DNA from: Cucumis sativus
Lineage: Eukaryota; Streptophyta; Magnoliopsida; Cucurbitales; Cucurbitaceae
Direction of reading: 5' to 3'
DNA: 64,000 nt
Assembly (NCBI RefSeq): GCF_000004075.3
Contig: NC_026661.2
Location: 2,852,001-2,916,000 of the forward strand
How positions within the stretch are numbered: the stretch's first letter is position 1; each line of letters opens with the position of its first letter. The position numbers and the translations under genes were made by a program. Shown here piece by piece: positions 49,401 to 64,000 of this stretch. The notes under the pieces were generated by a model. The model did no database searches, was not told the DNA's origin, and saw only the letters and a program-made list of their open reading frames with translations.

Positions 49401-51772
49401 AAAGTTGTAACCCCCACGCCCCTAATCAACAATTTAAAAGAGATTTTATGTGCGTATTAAACCTTACTGAGCTTAGGACTTATCTAAGTTTCAACTTTAT
49501 GTATTGATATTGAAAATCTTGTACTTATTGATGAAACTTTTGGTTTGGTAGCCATTATAAAACTCGAAAGAAGTTCAATATTGATATTGTGTTTAAGGGG
49601 CATAAATATATATAGTGAATGCAAGAGAATCTCACTCTTAGGGAGAGCCTAAGTATACCGTATTTAGAGAATCTCATTCAAAGCTTGAAGAAACCATTTT
49701 ATGGAAATGAAAGAAGTTCAAACGTAGTGAGAGTCACTCCAAATTAATACTTTCATATAATTACTAAACCTTTTTACACCAAATTAAGTTATCAATTCTT
49801 GTGTTGTTTTTTCTTCGTGCTATCGTAGTGACTCCTTTTGTTGAGTATATTGTTAGTTAAAGAAGGTAAATAATTTAATTTGTTTTGTGTGTTTAGCGTT
49901 TGGAGGTGTATAAAAAATGTCATTATTTTATTAGACCCATATATGAAGGTGTGGAGGTTAGGCATAGGGTGTGGGGTGTGGGGGTGTGGGGTGTGGGGGT
50001 GGCTACTACAAACCAAGAGTGAATAAACATTGCTAGTAATGTATTAAATAAAGAGCGGTTATGGTATGTGACACCCTCCATCATACTCATTCATACAAAA
50101 TCTTTTTGGACTCCAAAAATTCCACCTCTTAAATTGTTTGCATTTATTATTTTAACTCCCAATCCCTATCTCTTTTTTAATAATTATTTCTAATTTCAAT
50201 TTCTACCACCAAATCCCCACGCGGCTTTTTCCTTTTTTTTCTTTTAAAAAATAATAAGAAGAAAAAAAGTAGCTTTCTTCCCAACTTTTATTTCATTTTC
50301 TGCTTTTAACTTTTGTACACAAATTTCAAACTTTCTTTATTTTATTGTAAAGAAAATGTCTTTTTATAGTCTATTTTCCAATCAAAATAAAAGATTTTCT
50401 ACCAAGATTCATTCGAGAATTGGGAATTTAAAATTTTAAAATTAAAAATAATAGTAAAGGTTTCCTTAGATGAGGACAAGTCTGATTTTTTCTCTCTTTA
50501 TAAGATGATAAAATGATATTTTTAATATATAAACGAACCACTCTGTTTATTTTGTATTTTGGTCTTAATAAGATACTTTGATTGTTTTGATGAAATGAGA
50601 TATCAATTTTGTTATAAACTTTCTATTCATGTGTGAACGTTTCAAATAAATTTTTGAATATACATAAAATAATACACTCTAATTGAGTTTTAGAGATAGA
50701 ATGATTCCAATCTTTAAACTAAATGAACTAATTAATCGCTAAATACTTTAATAATGGTTTCGTTTTTAGTTTTCTGCTATAGAAAATTTATGCTCATTTG
50801 TGCAATTTGCTGAATCAAGTAATTAAAAAAAAAAGCAAACATTTGAATAGAAGAGAAAAGTAATTATGATATACAGGTAGAAACCATATATTAATTACTT
50901 TTTACTTTTAATATAAAGTTACTTTTTTTTTTTTTGTTTTCGGTGAATTAAAAAGCTAAAGCATAATTTGCAATTTGAGGTTGAAAGTTAGGTATCCATA
51001 AATATATAAGTAGAAGAAAATAATGGATATTTTTGTTTTCCATTTATTAAAAATAAAGTATAAGAAGTTTGGATTTTATTTATTTTGAAATTAGAAGAAG
51101 TTTGAGTTGACAGCCATGCCTTAGCTCTCTATATTTATTTTGTCACAACCAGAACTAAATTGGCATTTATATAAAACAAAAAATGTATATCAATTATGTC
51201 CTTTTGACTCAATTTACATTGAACCAAACCCTTGAAGTTGCCTTTCCAAGGAATAAATTCCATTATTTAAAACTTTTTATTGCTATAATATGAGAGTGAA
51301 GGAATTAGAGTTGAGTTGGAGATTGATAGTATAAGTAGTAAGTAGTATAACGGTTATTTAATATTTATTTTTGTTTAGAAAAAAAAAGATTAAAAGTTAG
51401 TAAATGAGAAGAGAGAAAATAAAAAGTATAGATTTATAGTTCATAGCTACTCTTAACTCCACGCGGTATTGCTTTTGTTGGGAGGAAACAACCTCCACCA
51501 AATCAAAATCCCTATATCAATTATGTATCTAATGTACTTTACAACATAAATACAGAAGCTTGTAAGGACCCATCTCAACCAAACGAACACAAAACCCAAG
51601 CGCACACTTATGACTTATGACTTTAAACTTCTTCTATTTAACACCCCAAAAACCCAAATCCCCATATTCAAACTTCATCAAAAAAACTCCCAAAATCCCC
51701 CTTCAAATTCAGAAACCCATTTTCACAAACCTCCTTAAACTTAAATAAAAAGCCTCCTCATTTCCAAATCCC
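46485..51772. other. AT-rich intergenic region
   Basis: No supported gene. A TGGGCY-type motif cluster sits at about 48459-48500 without a gene after it, and a G-rich minisatellite at 49967-50002. Frames at 47545-47826 and 48188-48484 are low complexity. The last 300 bases are the promoter and leader of the small membrane protein gene, with a TATTTAA-type box near 51645. Confidence 0.5.
49967..50002 (+). repeat. G-rich minisatellite, G-quadruplex-like
   Basis: Runs of 3, 4, 5, 4 and 5 G residues are separated by TGT or T, made of about two copies of a 15-base unit built from GTGTGGGG. The strand asymmetry and spacing fit the usual G-quadruplex pattern. It stands alone in AT-rich DNA. Confidence 0.75.
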
Positions 51773-52084
51773 ATGGCCAAAATTTGCCTTCTTTTCTGCC
51801 TCATTGTGGGCGAGATCTTCCTAATTCAAGCAATCACGACTTCGATTGCTACAACAACAGAGCTCCCTCTGTCGGTGGCGCCAGAGTCATCGGAGAAGGG
51901 GACCAGAGAAGGGTCTGAAGTGGCGGAGGCGCCGGAGATCCGGCGGTTGGGAAAGCACCATGGCGATAAGTCGATGGCCGGTGGGGGAGTCATTATCGGT
52001 GGCCTTGTAACGGCAGTTTTTGCAGCTGTTTTTTGTTACATTCGGGTTACTAGAAAAAGAGATGGGGTTGATTCGGTTCATTGA
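51773..52084 (+). CDS. Small secreted-type single-pass membrane protein
   Basis: Single-exon gene for 103 residues. An N-terminal hydrophobic signal (residues 1-20), a short Ser/Thr/Pro/Glu-rich outer part, the motif RRLGKHHGDKSMAGGG at 57-72, a membrane segment at about 70-90 and a short basic tail (RVTRKRDG). This layout suggests a type I membrane protein with a small extracellular part. I recall similar short plant proteins with an RRLG.HH.DKS.AGGGVI core, but no function is known to me. The start has a good context (CCATGG) and follows a leader without upstream ATGs in the last 50 bases. Confidence 0.72.
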   Translation: MAKICLLFCLIVGEIFLIQAITTSIATTTELPLSVAPESSEKGTREGSEVAEAPEIRRLGKHHGDKSMAGGGVIIGGLVTAVFAAVFCYIRVTRKRDGVDSVH

Positions 52085-53041
52085 GACTGATCCTAATTTC
52101 TACTCTTTTTTTTTTTCTTTTTTCTTTTTTCTTACACAAACCTTTATATATATATATATACATAAACATATTCTTTTGTTTTTTTGGAGGAAATTTTAGA
52201 GATTGTGGTTGAGTGATGAGTTCATAGAGAGAAAAAGATCCCAATTTCCAAATAAAGAGTATACCTTCTTTTGGACAGAATATTGAAGTGAAATTCTAAA
52301 CTATTTGGAGGTCTTGTGAGAATATTCTAATTTGTTTACATAAAAGCCGTAAAGGTCAAGTTCCAATTAGTTGTGAAACCTAAAAACGCGGAAGATTTTA
52401 AATCTTGGAAGTCCAAAGGGCGAAAGCTTCGTTCTTTTTGGAAAAAGTTTTTCTTAGACAAAATTTTTATATTTAATATGCGAGATTGAAAGCATACGTT
52501 TAATAGCTATGTTCAATCCCACTTTAAAAAAAAAAAGAATATTTACTTTTAATACAAAACACGTGTCAATTACTATTATAGTTAGCTTTATAAACATTAT
52601 AAATATATGTGTTAAATAGATGTCTATTATCAAGTGTGAAAATATGACCATTTTATTTGTTATTCATCTCTTCCAACGTAACATTTAATTAATGTTCACG
52701 TAACCCACCACTTATTTATCATTTTATGTATAAAGAGAGGTCTTCAATGGATCTTTTATAAGTACATGCAACATCGGTTGAAATTTCAAAGGTTTTTGTT
52801 TTTTTATACAAAATTTATTTAATAATTTTGTTATTTATTAGGTATTATATTATATTTATGGAATTTAATAAGGTTTAAGGCCCAATTCTTATTGGGTCTT
52901 ATCCACTAAAGAAGTAATTGGGCTTAGGGCCTCTCTCGATATCAAAGCTTCCCACCAAAAAGCAGGTGAAAGAAATACCATTCTCCTTCTTCTGCTTCTG
53001 ATTTGTGTGCAGAATTTCAATTTTGAATTCAATCGATCAAA
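52085..53041. other. Spacer and promoter of the fasciclin-like gene
   Basis: A CT/T-rich 3' untranslated region of the small membrane protein gene with a short TA repeat near 52146, then AT-rich spacer. At 52878-52930 are AAGGCCCAATT, ATTGGGTC, AATTGGGCTT and AGGGCCTC, a TGGGCY-type group about 110-165 bases upstream of the next ATG. Confidence 0.5.
52878..52930 (+). promoter_or_regulatory. TGGGCY element group before the fasciclin-like gene
   Basis: Three GCCCA/TGGGC-type elements lie within 53 bases, immediately upstream of the start at 53042. Position and motif suggest a TCP-type proximal promoter element; not tested. Confidence 0.45.
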
Positions 53042-54133
53042 ATGGCCAAGTGTTCGTTCGAATGGTGGCATGCACCCATCGTCTTCTCCATCTCTGTTGT
53101 TTTAGCCTTCTTCGCCATTTCCACAGCTCTCCACTCATCTACTTCCCACTCTCCAACTCCACCCAACAAATCCATGGCCGATGATCTTTCTTTAAACGCA
53201 TCAAGAGCCTTAAGACGAGCCGGTTTCAACACCATTGCCACACTCCTTCAAGTCTCCCCTGAACATTTTTTCTCCCCTCAAAACTCCACCATTTTCGCCA
53301 TAAAAGATTCCGCCATCTCCAATACCTCCCTCCCTCCATGGCTCCTCAAGAATCTTGTCCAATACCACACTTCCCCTGTCAAGCTTTCCATGGCTGACCT
53401 GTTAAAGAAGCCTCGAGGGGTCTGTCTCCCGACCCTTCTGATGCCAAAGAAAATTGCTATCACCAAAATGGATTCCACTGCTAGATTGGTTGAGATCAAT
53501 CATGTTCTTGTCACTGACCCTGATATTTTTCTTGGTGGAAATGTTTCCATTCATGGTGTTCTTGGCCCATTTTCTCCTTTGGATCCTCTTGATCTTCGTC
53601 AGGGATGGAGCTTCATTCAATCACCGTACTGTGATACGAATGCTACCATGATTTCAGATCCTTTTGAAACCAATAATGGGGTTGTTGGAGTTGGAGTTGA
53701 AGTCGAATGGAGAAGAATCATAAGGTGGCTTAGTGCAAATGGGTTTATTTCTTATGCAATCGGATTACAAACCGTTCTTGAAGGGCTTCTTCAAGATTTC
53801 GAAGGATTGAGATCGATTACTGTCTTTGCGCCGCCGAATTTATCCTCTGTTGCATCTCCATCGCCTGTTCTGAATCGAGCTGTGAGGCTTCATATTGTTC
53901 CTCAAATGGTTACATACAAATCCCTCGCTTCGTTGCCGACCAGAACTTCGCTCAAGACGCTCGTCTCCGGCCAAGATATCGAGATCCTCGGAGGAGTTCG
54001 TGTTCCGAGAGGAACGGTGAAAGTTAACGGCGTGGAGATTGTCTCGCCGGAGATTTTCCGATCAGAGAACTGTGTAATCCATGGAATTTCCCGGTCGCTT
54101 GAGATCGCCGGTTTACCTCATTCATCGAGGTGA
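53042..54133 (+). CDS. FLA-like: Fasciclin-like arabinogalactan-type protein
   Basis: Intronless, 363 residues. A hydrophobic N-terminus (about 10-31) acts as a signal peptide or anchor, followed by a short Ser/Pro-rich stretch (TSHSPTPPNK). Two FAS1-like domains follow: the first at about 48-175 (ALRRAGFNTIATLLQVSPEH, STIFAIKDSA, VEINHVLVTD) and the second at about 228-355 (WLSANGFISYAIGLQTVLEG, SITVFAPPN, LHIVPQMVTYKSL, NCVIHGISRSLEI). There is no hydrophobic C-terminal tail, so no GPI anchor is expected. That fits the atypical FLA19-21 subgroup as I remember it. These are cell-surface/wall proteins thought to mediate adhesion. The 3' end lies 210 bases from the 3' end of the convergent next gene. 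Confidence 0.88.
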   Translation: MAKCSFEWWHAPIVFSISVVLAFFAISTALHSSTSHSPTPPNKSMADDLSLNASRALRRAGFNTIATLLQVSPEHFFSPQNSTIFAIKDSAISNTSLPPWLLKNLVQYHTSPVKLSMADLLKKPRGVCLPTLLMPKKIAITKMDSTARLVEINHVLVTDPDIFLGGNVSIHGVLGPFSPLDPLDLRQGWSFIQSPYCDTNATMISDPFETNNGVVGVGVEVEWRRIIRWLSANGFISYAIGLQTVLEGLLQDFEGLRSITVFAPPNLSSVASPSPVLNRAVRLHIVPQMVTYKSLASLPTRTSLKTLVSGQDIEILGGVRVPRGTVKVNGVEIVSPEIFRSENCVIHGISRSLEIAGLPHSSR

Positions 54134-54343
54134 GATCGCTTCAATTAGTGAAAATTCAACCCATCCATAGAACTAGAACATCTGTTCTGATTTGGAACTC
54201 AGAATGTAATATACAAAAGAATTTAAAAGGGAATTCTGAACCTGCATTTTCTATACAATTAGGATTTCATATTGCACAATATCAAAACAAAAAAACAAAA
54301 ACGAAAAGAAGGAAATTAAGAAATCGAAGGAAACATTGTTGTA

Positions 54344-55030
54344 TCAAGAAGTTCTTTTCATTAAAATCCGAGTCATTTTCAATCCTGTTAACGTAACATT
54401 GATCGAATTTACAAATCGTGATTTCATAAACAACCCTACAATCTCCTTAACTTCATAATCCCCACATTCCTCAACAACAATCACACAAACACCATCAGGA
54501 CGAACAGCTCTCTCCATCTCAGAAACAAATCGAGACGGAAACAATGCCTCGGCCAAATGAGCAGTAAACGCCAAATCAAAAACATGATCAAAGAAAGGCA
54601 AATTATGAGGATCAGCACGACTCACCAAAGGAGGCGAATCAATCAACTCGACACCGGTGACATCGTGAACTCCCATCTGAGACAACGCCATGACCTCATG
54701 GCCAGCGCCGGCGGAAACGCAGATAACTTTGGTGTGGTTATGGAGAAGACCTAGATCTTGAATGGATTGGAAGAAATGAATGAAGGAGGAGAGCTTCTTC
54801 TTCCAGTCGTTGGATGACCAAAGACGCTTGTTCTTCTTGTCAATGGAGACGAGCTCCCGAGGAGTGGAATCGCAGGAGGATTTGGGGAATTTGAGATGGG
54901 GTTTTGAAGGAGAATTTGGGGGAATGCAGGTTTGTGGGGTTTGGAGGAAGAGGATGATGAGGGTGAGAGTGGCAATGGCAATGGAAGCAAATGAAAGCTT
55001 GTTGAGAAAACGGCGAATGTGGCGTTCCAT
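54344..55030 (-). CDS. Membrane-anchored methyltransferase-like protein
   Basis: Intronless, 228 residues. A short basic N-terminus (MERHIRRF) and one membrane segment at about 13-30 suggest a type II protein of the endomembrane system. The rest resembles the first half of a class I SAM-dependent methyltransferase: VICVSAGAGHEVMAL (102-116, motif I, although GAG replaces the usual GxGxG spacing), VELID (127-131), DPHNLPFFDHVFDLAFTAHL (140-159, motif II region) and MERAVRPDGVCVIVVEE (172-188). The substrate is unknown. The domain is short, so it may be a degenerate or specialised member. It is convergent with the fasciclin-like gene. Confidence 0.8.
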   Translation of the reverse strand: MERHIRRFLNKLSFASIAIATLTLIILFLQTPQTCIPPNSPSKPHLKFPKSSCDSTPRELVSIDKKNKRLWSSNDWKKKLSSFIHFFQSIQDLGLLHNHTKVICVSAGAGHEVMALSQMGVHDVTGVELIDSPPLVSRADPHNLPFFDHVFDLAFTAHLAEALFPSRFVSEMERAVRPDGVCVIVVEECGDYEVKEIVGLFMKSRFVNSINVTLTGLKMTRILMKRTS

Positions 55031-56003
55031 TGTTGATTTGTCAATGGAAGAATTTTGGTTTCTGAAATGAAATTATATGCTTTGCCTTTGCCCATCATTC
55101 AATTCTCTTTCCTGTTTGAACATAAAAAACGAAGAACATATAATTCTTTTTCTCTTTTCTTTTCCTTTTGTTTTCCATTATACGATCGTATCATGAATTT
55201 TCCCAAACATAATTTATTTTCTATTAATCTTTTAGTTGATATCAAAGATTCAAATTTGGATCATGTATTTATTTATGTAGGGGATTTCTAAAAAAACAAC
55301 AAATATATTATTCAAAATAGGAGACACATTTAAAATAAATTGGTGAGAGAAGTTCAACCAATCAAATATTTTGAAGTAATACTATACAAATAAATTAGAT
55401 CATGTGTTATTTCCTTCAAAACCTAGTTCATCAATGTAATTTGAAAAGTGGACCTTATTTGCTTTCAATTTTATAATTGTAATGTAACGTCGAATTAATA
55501 GTCAAACACGCAATCAACAATAGCTATTCAATCGTAGAGCTTAAAATTATATATGATACACCCCAAGAGATATTATTACTCTTATTGTTATAAGAAGACA
55601 ATAATACAAAGTACGATTGCAAAACGTATACATAAACATGATTTTTTTTATAAAAAAGATCCAATTATATTTAGGATTAAAATTCATGATGATCGATGAT
55701 ACTGTTACGACAACCAAGTGAAGTTATTATAATCCATAGACCTTGGGATGAACATCTAGTAGTAGATGCATATTTAATTATTAAAAAGGAAGACTTCCCC
55801 TCTTTTTCTCTTTTTTTCTTTTTAAACGAAAGTTTGCATAAAATTTATATAACATTTGTTTGTTATTCTCTTCAACAATCATCTCAACAAGTTAAACTCG
55901 AAAGTCCATTCTAAATATCAAATAGAACCAATCAGCAGAAGTATAATATGAATAAATGTGAAGTTATACATCAATAGTTCACATGGGAAGACGCTTCTTT
56001 CTG
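55031..56003. other. Spacer upstream of the methyltransferase gene
   Basis: Contains the promoter of the minus-strand methyltransferase-like gene and, near 55900-56003, the 3' untranslated region of the minus-strand receptor kinase. Otherwise AT-rich with no supported gene. Confidence 0.5.
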
Positions 56004-59670
<3,667 letters not shown>

Positions 59671-61082
59671 CAAATGCTCTGCAAACCAGCTGATGGTGAC
59701 CAATTTCTTGACACTACTTCTTTTGGCCACCATTTCACTACTTCTGTTATGCAACAAACATGTTCCCTCTCCACTATTTCTATCTTCCTCCATTCATCCT
59801 CGTGATTTTTTAAAGTGATTATAAGAATAACAAAAAAAAGATCAGACTCGTGAAGAACATCTTTCTTTTTAGTTTCAACAACATTACAAAAATGTTGCTT
59901 TCCCACCTGGCCCACATGATCAAGCCATTTACCAACAAACACTGAGCATGATTTAGCAATTATAATAATAATGTGAAAACTACTAAAAAAGTTGAAAAAT
60001 TATATAAAGAATTCAACATGAATATGTCTAGAACAGAGAGACCGTTCAGACAAATGACAAATATCCTACAAAGAAAGCCATTTTCTCAGAGTAAAGTTCA
60101 AAAGAAAAATACTCATTCTTGGTTCAGATTCCAAACCCATATATTAAGCAATTTAATTTACACAACATGAGTTTACAACTTTTTTCCCCCACTAGCAAGT
60201 CCAAATTGGGGGTTTGTGATTGTCTAAACTGAATTATTGTAAAGCAAAAATGGGCAACCAAGGTCAAGATTTACTGTTGTTGTCAAGTTCACCTTTCCAT
60301 TAGTGGACCCACTACCCTACTTTTTTTCTCACCATCTTTATGAGAGAACGACTAAAGGCATAGCCTAAGCAATTTGATCAACCCTAACTTTTCTTTCATC
60401 ATTATTTTGGCGGGGCAATTCTAATGTATTAAAATCATCTACCGCTTTCAAATTTTTAATTGGAAGGAGAGAGACCCACAGAAGACTTTCGTCCATTGCA
60501 CGTTCTTTAATGGTACAGATGGTGGGATTCTATAGCCTGAGGCAAAGCAAAGCAAAGCCATCGAGCAGTACAAATTCATAAAAGAGTCAAATATACAAAA
60601 CCCTAGGCAGGACTCAAACAGAGGTTTGAAAATTAGAAGTAGAAGAAGACTATAAGTGGAAGCTAAGCAACTGTGGACTACAAACAAAAGAAGTTGAAAA
60701 GAAAAGGAAATTCATACCAATGATCAACAATCTTCCGGTTTCTGATACCCCATTTTTGACCCTCACTCAAGAATTCACTTCACTTCACATTTGGAGATGA
60801 TGACGTCCAACCGACGATGTTATGAGCAACTAAAAGCAACTATTCAATTCAAATTTGGCGGTTTCAGTTTTCAAATTTTAGAATTTATATATCTAAACTA
60901 TAAATAAGAAATATCATAAATTTACCATTTAACTATAGAAATGTATTTGAATAAACAAAACACATTTTTTTTAGTTAATGTGCTAAAATTGTGCTTAAAC
61001 ATGATTGATCAATTTTAGCACATTGACGGGTATATAAAATCAAATATCAAGCTGGTGGAATGATCGATCGATCGAACGACTT
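59671..61082. other. Upstream region of the receptor kinase
   Basis: Probable leader and promoter of the minus-strand kinase gene (the reading frame stays open to 59793). No other gene is supported. Short palindromic GATCGATCGATCGA-type sequence lies near 61063, just before the Copia remnant. Confidence 0.45.
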
Positions 61083-62430
61083 AAAGCTCGCCTTGTAATT
61101 TTTGGCAACCACCAGATTGAGGGTATTGACTATAATGAAACATTTTGTTCGTGTGACAAAATTGGTAACTGTGTGAGTATTTCTTGGAGTAGTTGTAGCT
61201 GCAAAGAACTGAGAATTACATCAGATGGATGTTCACAATATATTCTTCCATGTTGATCTAAATGAACAAGTGTATATGAAATTACCACCTAGGGTTTATG
61301 GGTAATGCATAAGGTCTGTTGTTTGTGGTCGCCTCAAGATATCTTTGTATGGCTTACACCAAGCTGCTTCAAGGTGTTACATTGGTCCAGTTTTATTTCA
61401 ATTACTTGATATTTGTGTTGCATCAAGGACAAGTCCAACTAAATTAAATTTCCTTGTATATGTTGATGATTAAATTGTTTTAGGAAATGATTCTTCCATT
61501 GGCTGCTTCATTTAAGAAATATTTTGGTGAATGTTTTTCTACAACGGATTTGGATATGTTGAAATATTTTCTTGGTATTGAGGTTGTTTGAAATAATGGT
61601 GAAAGCATTTTTGTTTGTCAACGAAATAAGTACAATCTTCACATCATTTAAAAAATGAGACTCTTAGGAGCTAACATGCAAAGTTTCAAATTTAGCATAA
61701 TCATCGTGTAGCATAGCTACTGACAATCTATTGTCAAATTTTGAACAATATCAACACTAATAGGACATCTCCTATACTTATCATTCACATGACCTAACTT
61801 GGCTTATGTGGTGTACATTTTGGCTCAATTTATATTGGCACCAAGACAAGAACATTGGGATGGTGCAATATGTATGGCTCGTTATTTGAAAAGTTATCCT
61901 AACCAAGACATTCTTCTACACTCCAGTCGCAACCTCTCTCTATAAGGAAGATGTGTTTCAGCTTGGACAAGTTGTCCCTTGACTCATTGCTCGTTTACAT
62001 ATTGGCTTGTTTTTCTTGGTATAATTCTCTTATATCTTGGAAAACCAAGAAGCAACAAAATGATGTCTTAACGATGTCTTGTTTGTCAATAAAGACTAAG
62101 TATCGCTCCATGCCCTTGATAGCTCTCAAGTGGCTTAAAGTGTTGCTTGGAAGCCTTGGGGTGGATCATCCATTTGACATAAATATATTTTGTGACATTT
62201 AGTTTACACTACATGTTCCTCAACAGTCTTTCATAAACAAACTACACACATAAATGTGGATTGTCATCATGTTCGTGATGCTCATGACACTGTTGCTACG
62301 AGTCAAGTTTCTATAAACAAACAACTTGCATATATCTTTATGAAAACCTTGGAAAAACAACAACTTATTTTATATTTTCGACCAGTTGGACATTTGCAAT
62401 TCTTCTCATACTCTAACTTTAATGTAGAGA
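61083..62430 (+). mobile_element. Ty1/Copia retrotransposon relic (RT and RNase H)
   Basis: A decayed piece of a Copia polyprotein on the plus strand, in shifting frames. It begins with the reverse-transcriptase landmark KARLV followed by EGIDYNETF (61083 onward), includes the active-site YVDD at 61459-61470 immediately followed by a stop codon, and later the RNase H landmarks YRSMPLIALKWLKVLLGSLG (about 62101-62160) and VDCHHVRDAHDT-like sequence near 62256. Many stops and frame changes make it non-functional. No LTRs, gag or integrase were recognised, so only the 3' part of the element remains. Confidence 0.85.
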
Positions 62431-64000
62431 TTAAAAACAAATAAGAAAATGATTAAAAACAATAATAAAGAAAATTAAAAGTCAGGATAATTAAAGTGTT
62501 TTTCAATAAATAAATAAATAGCCACTTACACTTCCAACAAAAAAAAAAAAAGAAAAAAAAATTAAACAAAAACTCATGTACATATTTTGACCTCTTTGCC
62601 ACTTTTTAATTTAAAACCTCTAGTCTTTTGAAACATACAGATATCAATTAAGCTAAAATCATATGGTTAATTATATATATCTATATAATCTTATTTTATA
62701 ACACATATTGATTATGTTTATGATTAAAAATAAAATCACCTTATATGTTCATGTAACTAATATTTGTTTTTCATAATTAAAATAAAATAATTTAAGAATT
62801 ATTCTAAATGTCAAAACATTTGAAAATATAACAAATTTCATATTCGGTTACTTTTCAAATTTCATATTCTATGACTGACATATAAATATTATTAATCGTA
62901 CTATATTTGAAAATGTAAAAGAAAAAAATCTTTTTAAATTCCAGATAGGTAATATCTCCCATAGTTATCAAAATAACAAAACAATATAAAAAATATTAGG
63001 TTGAGAACCAAGAGCTTGTGTTCAATTTTCCTACTCCAATTACATAAATAGAAAAAAATAAAAAGTATTTACATCGCGTAACAAAAAAAAATTGTGTTTG
63101 GGTTAAAATTTTGGTTATCCATTTTGAACTTGGATTAAAATTGTGGTATGGAGACCGTAAATAGTTTGTCCCGATGAGAATGACCAATTTAAAGAATATT
63201 AAGATTTAGAGTTGTAACTTCTTTTTTTACTTTTTTTTAATCCATTATACCTTTTGTATACAAAAATTCTTTTCCCTAAGTGTAAAAAATGATACCGGAT
63301 ACGACAAATTCACAGATACAGTGTATTTGCAAAAATCATCAATTTTGAAAAATATTAAATAATTTTTTATTTTCGAACTATACAAGATTACACCTTTAAT
63401 ATTTATCAATATTTATAATTTTTTTAATTTAAATATCTCCAAAATACATATCCTAAAGTCGTGCCAGTTGATATCCCTAAAATAATGACAAACATAAATT
63501 CAATAATTCCATTTATTTATATTTCAAAATATTTATAAAAATTTAAATTTAAAATATTATAATTCCCTACATTCATCCACTTATTTTATTAAAAATTATA
63601 TCATGTTATTTGATTATATAATAATGACAAACATAAATTCGTGCCATCTCCTAAAATCGTGTCATTTTGAAAACAACAAAATGTTGTTTTCAAATATCAT
63701 TACACAATACTAATTTAAATCTTAAACTAATAATTGTATTAATTTAAATCTAAATATTTTTATAAATGCATTGGTCTAATCTTGAATATCCAAATAAAGG
63801 ATAACAGAGAGTTTAACTTAATAAATTTATAACAATTTAAAGTCTAAATTAACGCCATTATTATTAGTTTGGATTTAAAATGGATAAAGTTTTAGAAATT
63901 TAGAGTTTAAATAGATAAAGTTATTAGTTTAAGATTTAAAATTATAAAATTAATTAATTAGATTTAAATGGATATAAAATCCCAAATTTATAGTATAAGA
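62431..64000. other. AT-rich end of the window, no gene seen
   Basis: Very AT-rich with poly-A runs near 62540-62570. A 21-base direct repeat at 63481-63501 and 63620-63640, and related pieces near 63451 and 63649, suggest a local duplication. No coding sequence is recognisable. Confidence 0.5.
63481..63640. repeat. Short direct repeat pair
   Basis: An identical 21-base sequence (AATAATGACAAACATAAATTC plus none) occurs at 63481 and 63620, 139 bases apart. A second imperfect pair, TCCTAAAGTCGTGCC at 63451 and TCCTAAAATCGTGTC at 63649, lies beside them in a different order. Confidence 0.7.

Noticed and set aside
49792-50016. 74-codon minus-strand frame rich in His/Pro/Thr
   Set aside because: Its repeats are only the translation of the G-rich minisatellite; no start context or homology.
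53402-53620. Minus-strand frame inside the fasciclin-like gene
   Set aside because: No motif, fully inside a convincing gene on the other strand.
61951-62202. 83-codon frame as a separate small gene
   Set aside because: It is one frame of the decayed Copia RNase H region, recognisable by the YRSM and LKWLKVLLGSLG landmarks.

Overview
This is a piece of a flowering-plant (eudicot) nuclear chromosome. The evidence is intron-rich genes with GT..AG boundaries, plant-only families (GRAS, NPH3, XTH, S-domain receptor kinase, fasciclin-like AGP), a nuclear tRNA with pol III signals, and decayed LTR and LINE retroelements in very AT-rich spacers. The proteins and several spacer repeats look like Cucurbitaceae to me. 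That is an impression from memory, not something the sequence proves.

Layout. 1.5-2.4 kb (-): a single-exon atypical bHLH factor of the bHLH117 type. 5.3-18.2 kb (-): a 19-exon gene for the H3K4 methyltransferase ATXR3/SDG2, assembled here to 2379 codons with all splice phases consistent; one intron holds an antisense LINE relic. 20.1-21.0 kb (-): a two-exon small protein gene. 27.2-29.2 kb (+): a two-exon GRAS gene of the SCL32 type. 31.6 kb (-): tRNA-Ser(CGA). 33.6-35.4 kb (+): an NPH3 gene whose BTB-coding exon is wrecked while its NPH3 domain is intact. 37.0-38.2 kb (+): a 5'-truncated Rab geranylgeranyltransferase beta pseudogene. 44.4-46.5 kb (+): a four-exon XTH gene. 51.8 kb (+): a small membrane protein. 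53.0-54.1 kb (+): a fasciclin-like protein, tail to tail with 54.3-55.0 kb (-), a membrane-anchored methyltransferase-like protein. 56.0-59.7 kb (-): an eight-exon G-type lectin receptor kinase. 61.1-62.4 kb (+): a Copia reverse transcriptase/RNase H relic.

The genes do not form one pathway; this is an ordinary plant neighbourhood of independent genes. Chromatin and transcription (ATXR3, bHLH, GRAS), cell wall and surface (XTH, fasciclin, receptor kinase) and signalling (NPH3) are represented. Large parts (21-27, 38-44, 46-52 and 62-64 kb) are AT-rich spacer with simple repeats and no gene I can support.

I found no novel multi-gene system. The most interesting points are the BTB-less NPH3 gene, an F-box/LRR-like segment and an RS-rich tail in the ATXR3 protein, a bHLH lacking the E-box-reading glutamate, orphan promoter-like motif clusters far from any gene, and a G-quadruplex-like minisatellite.
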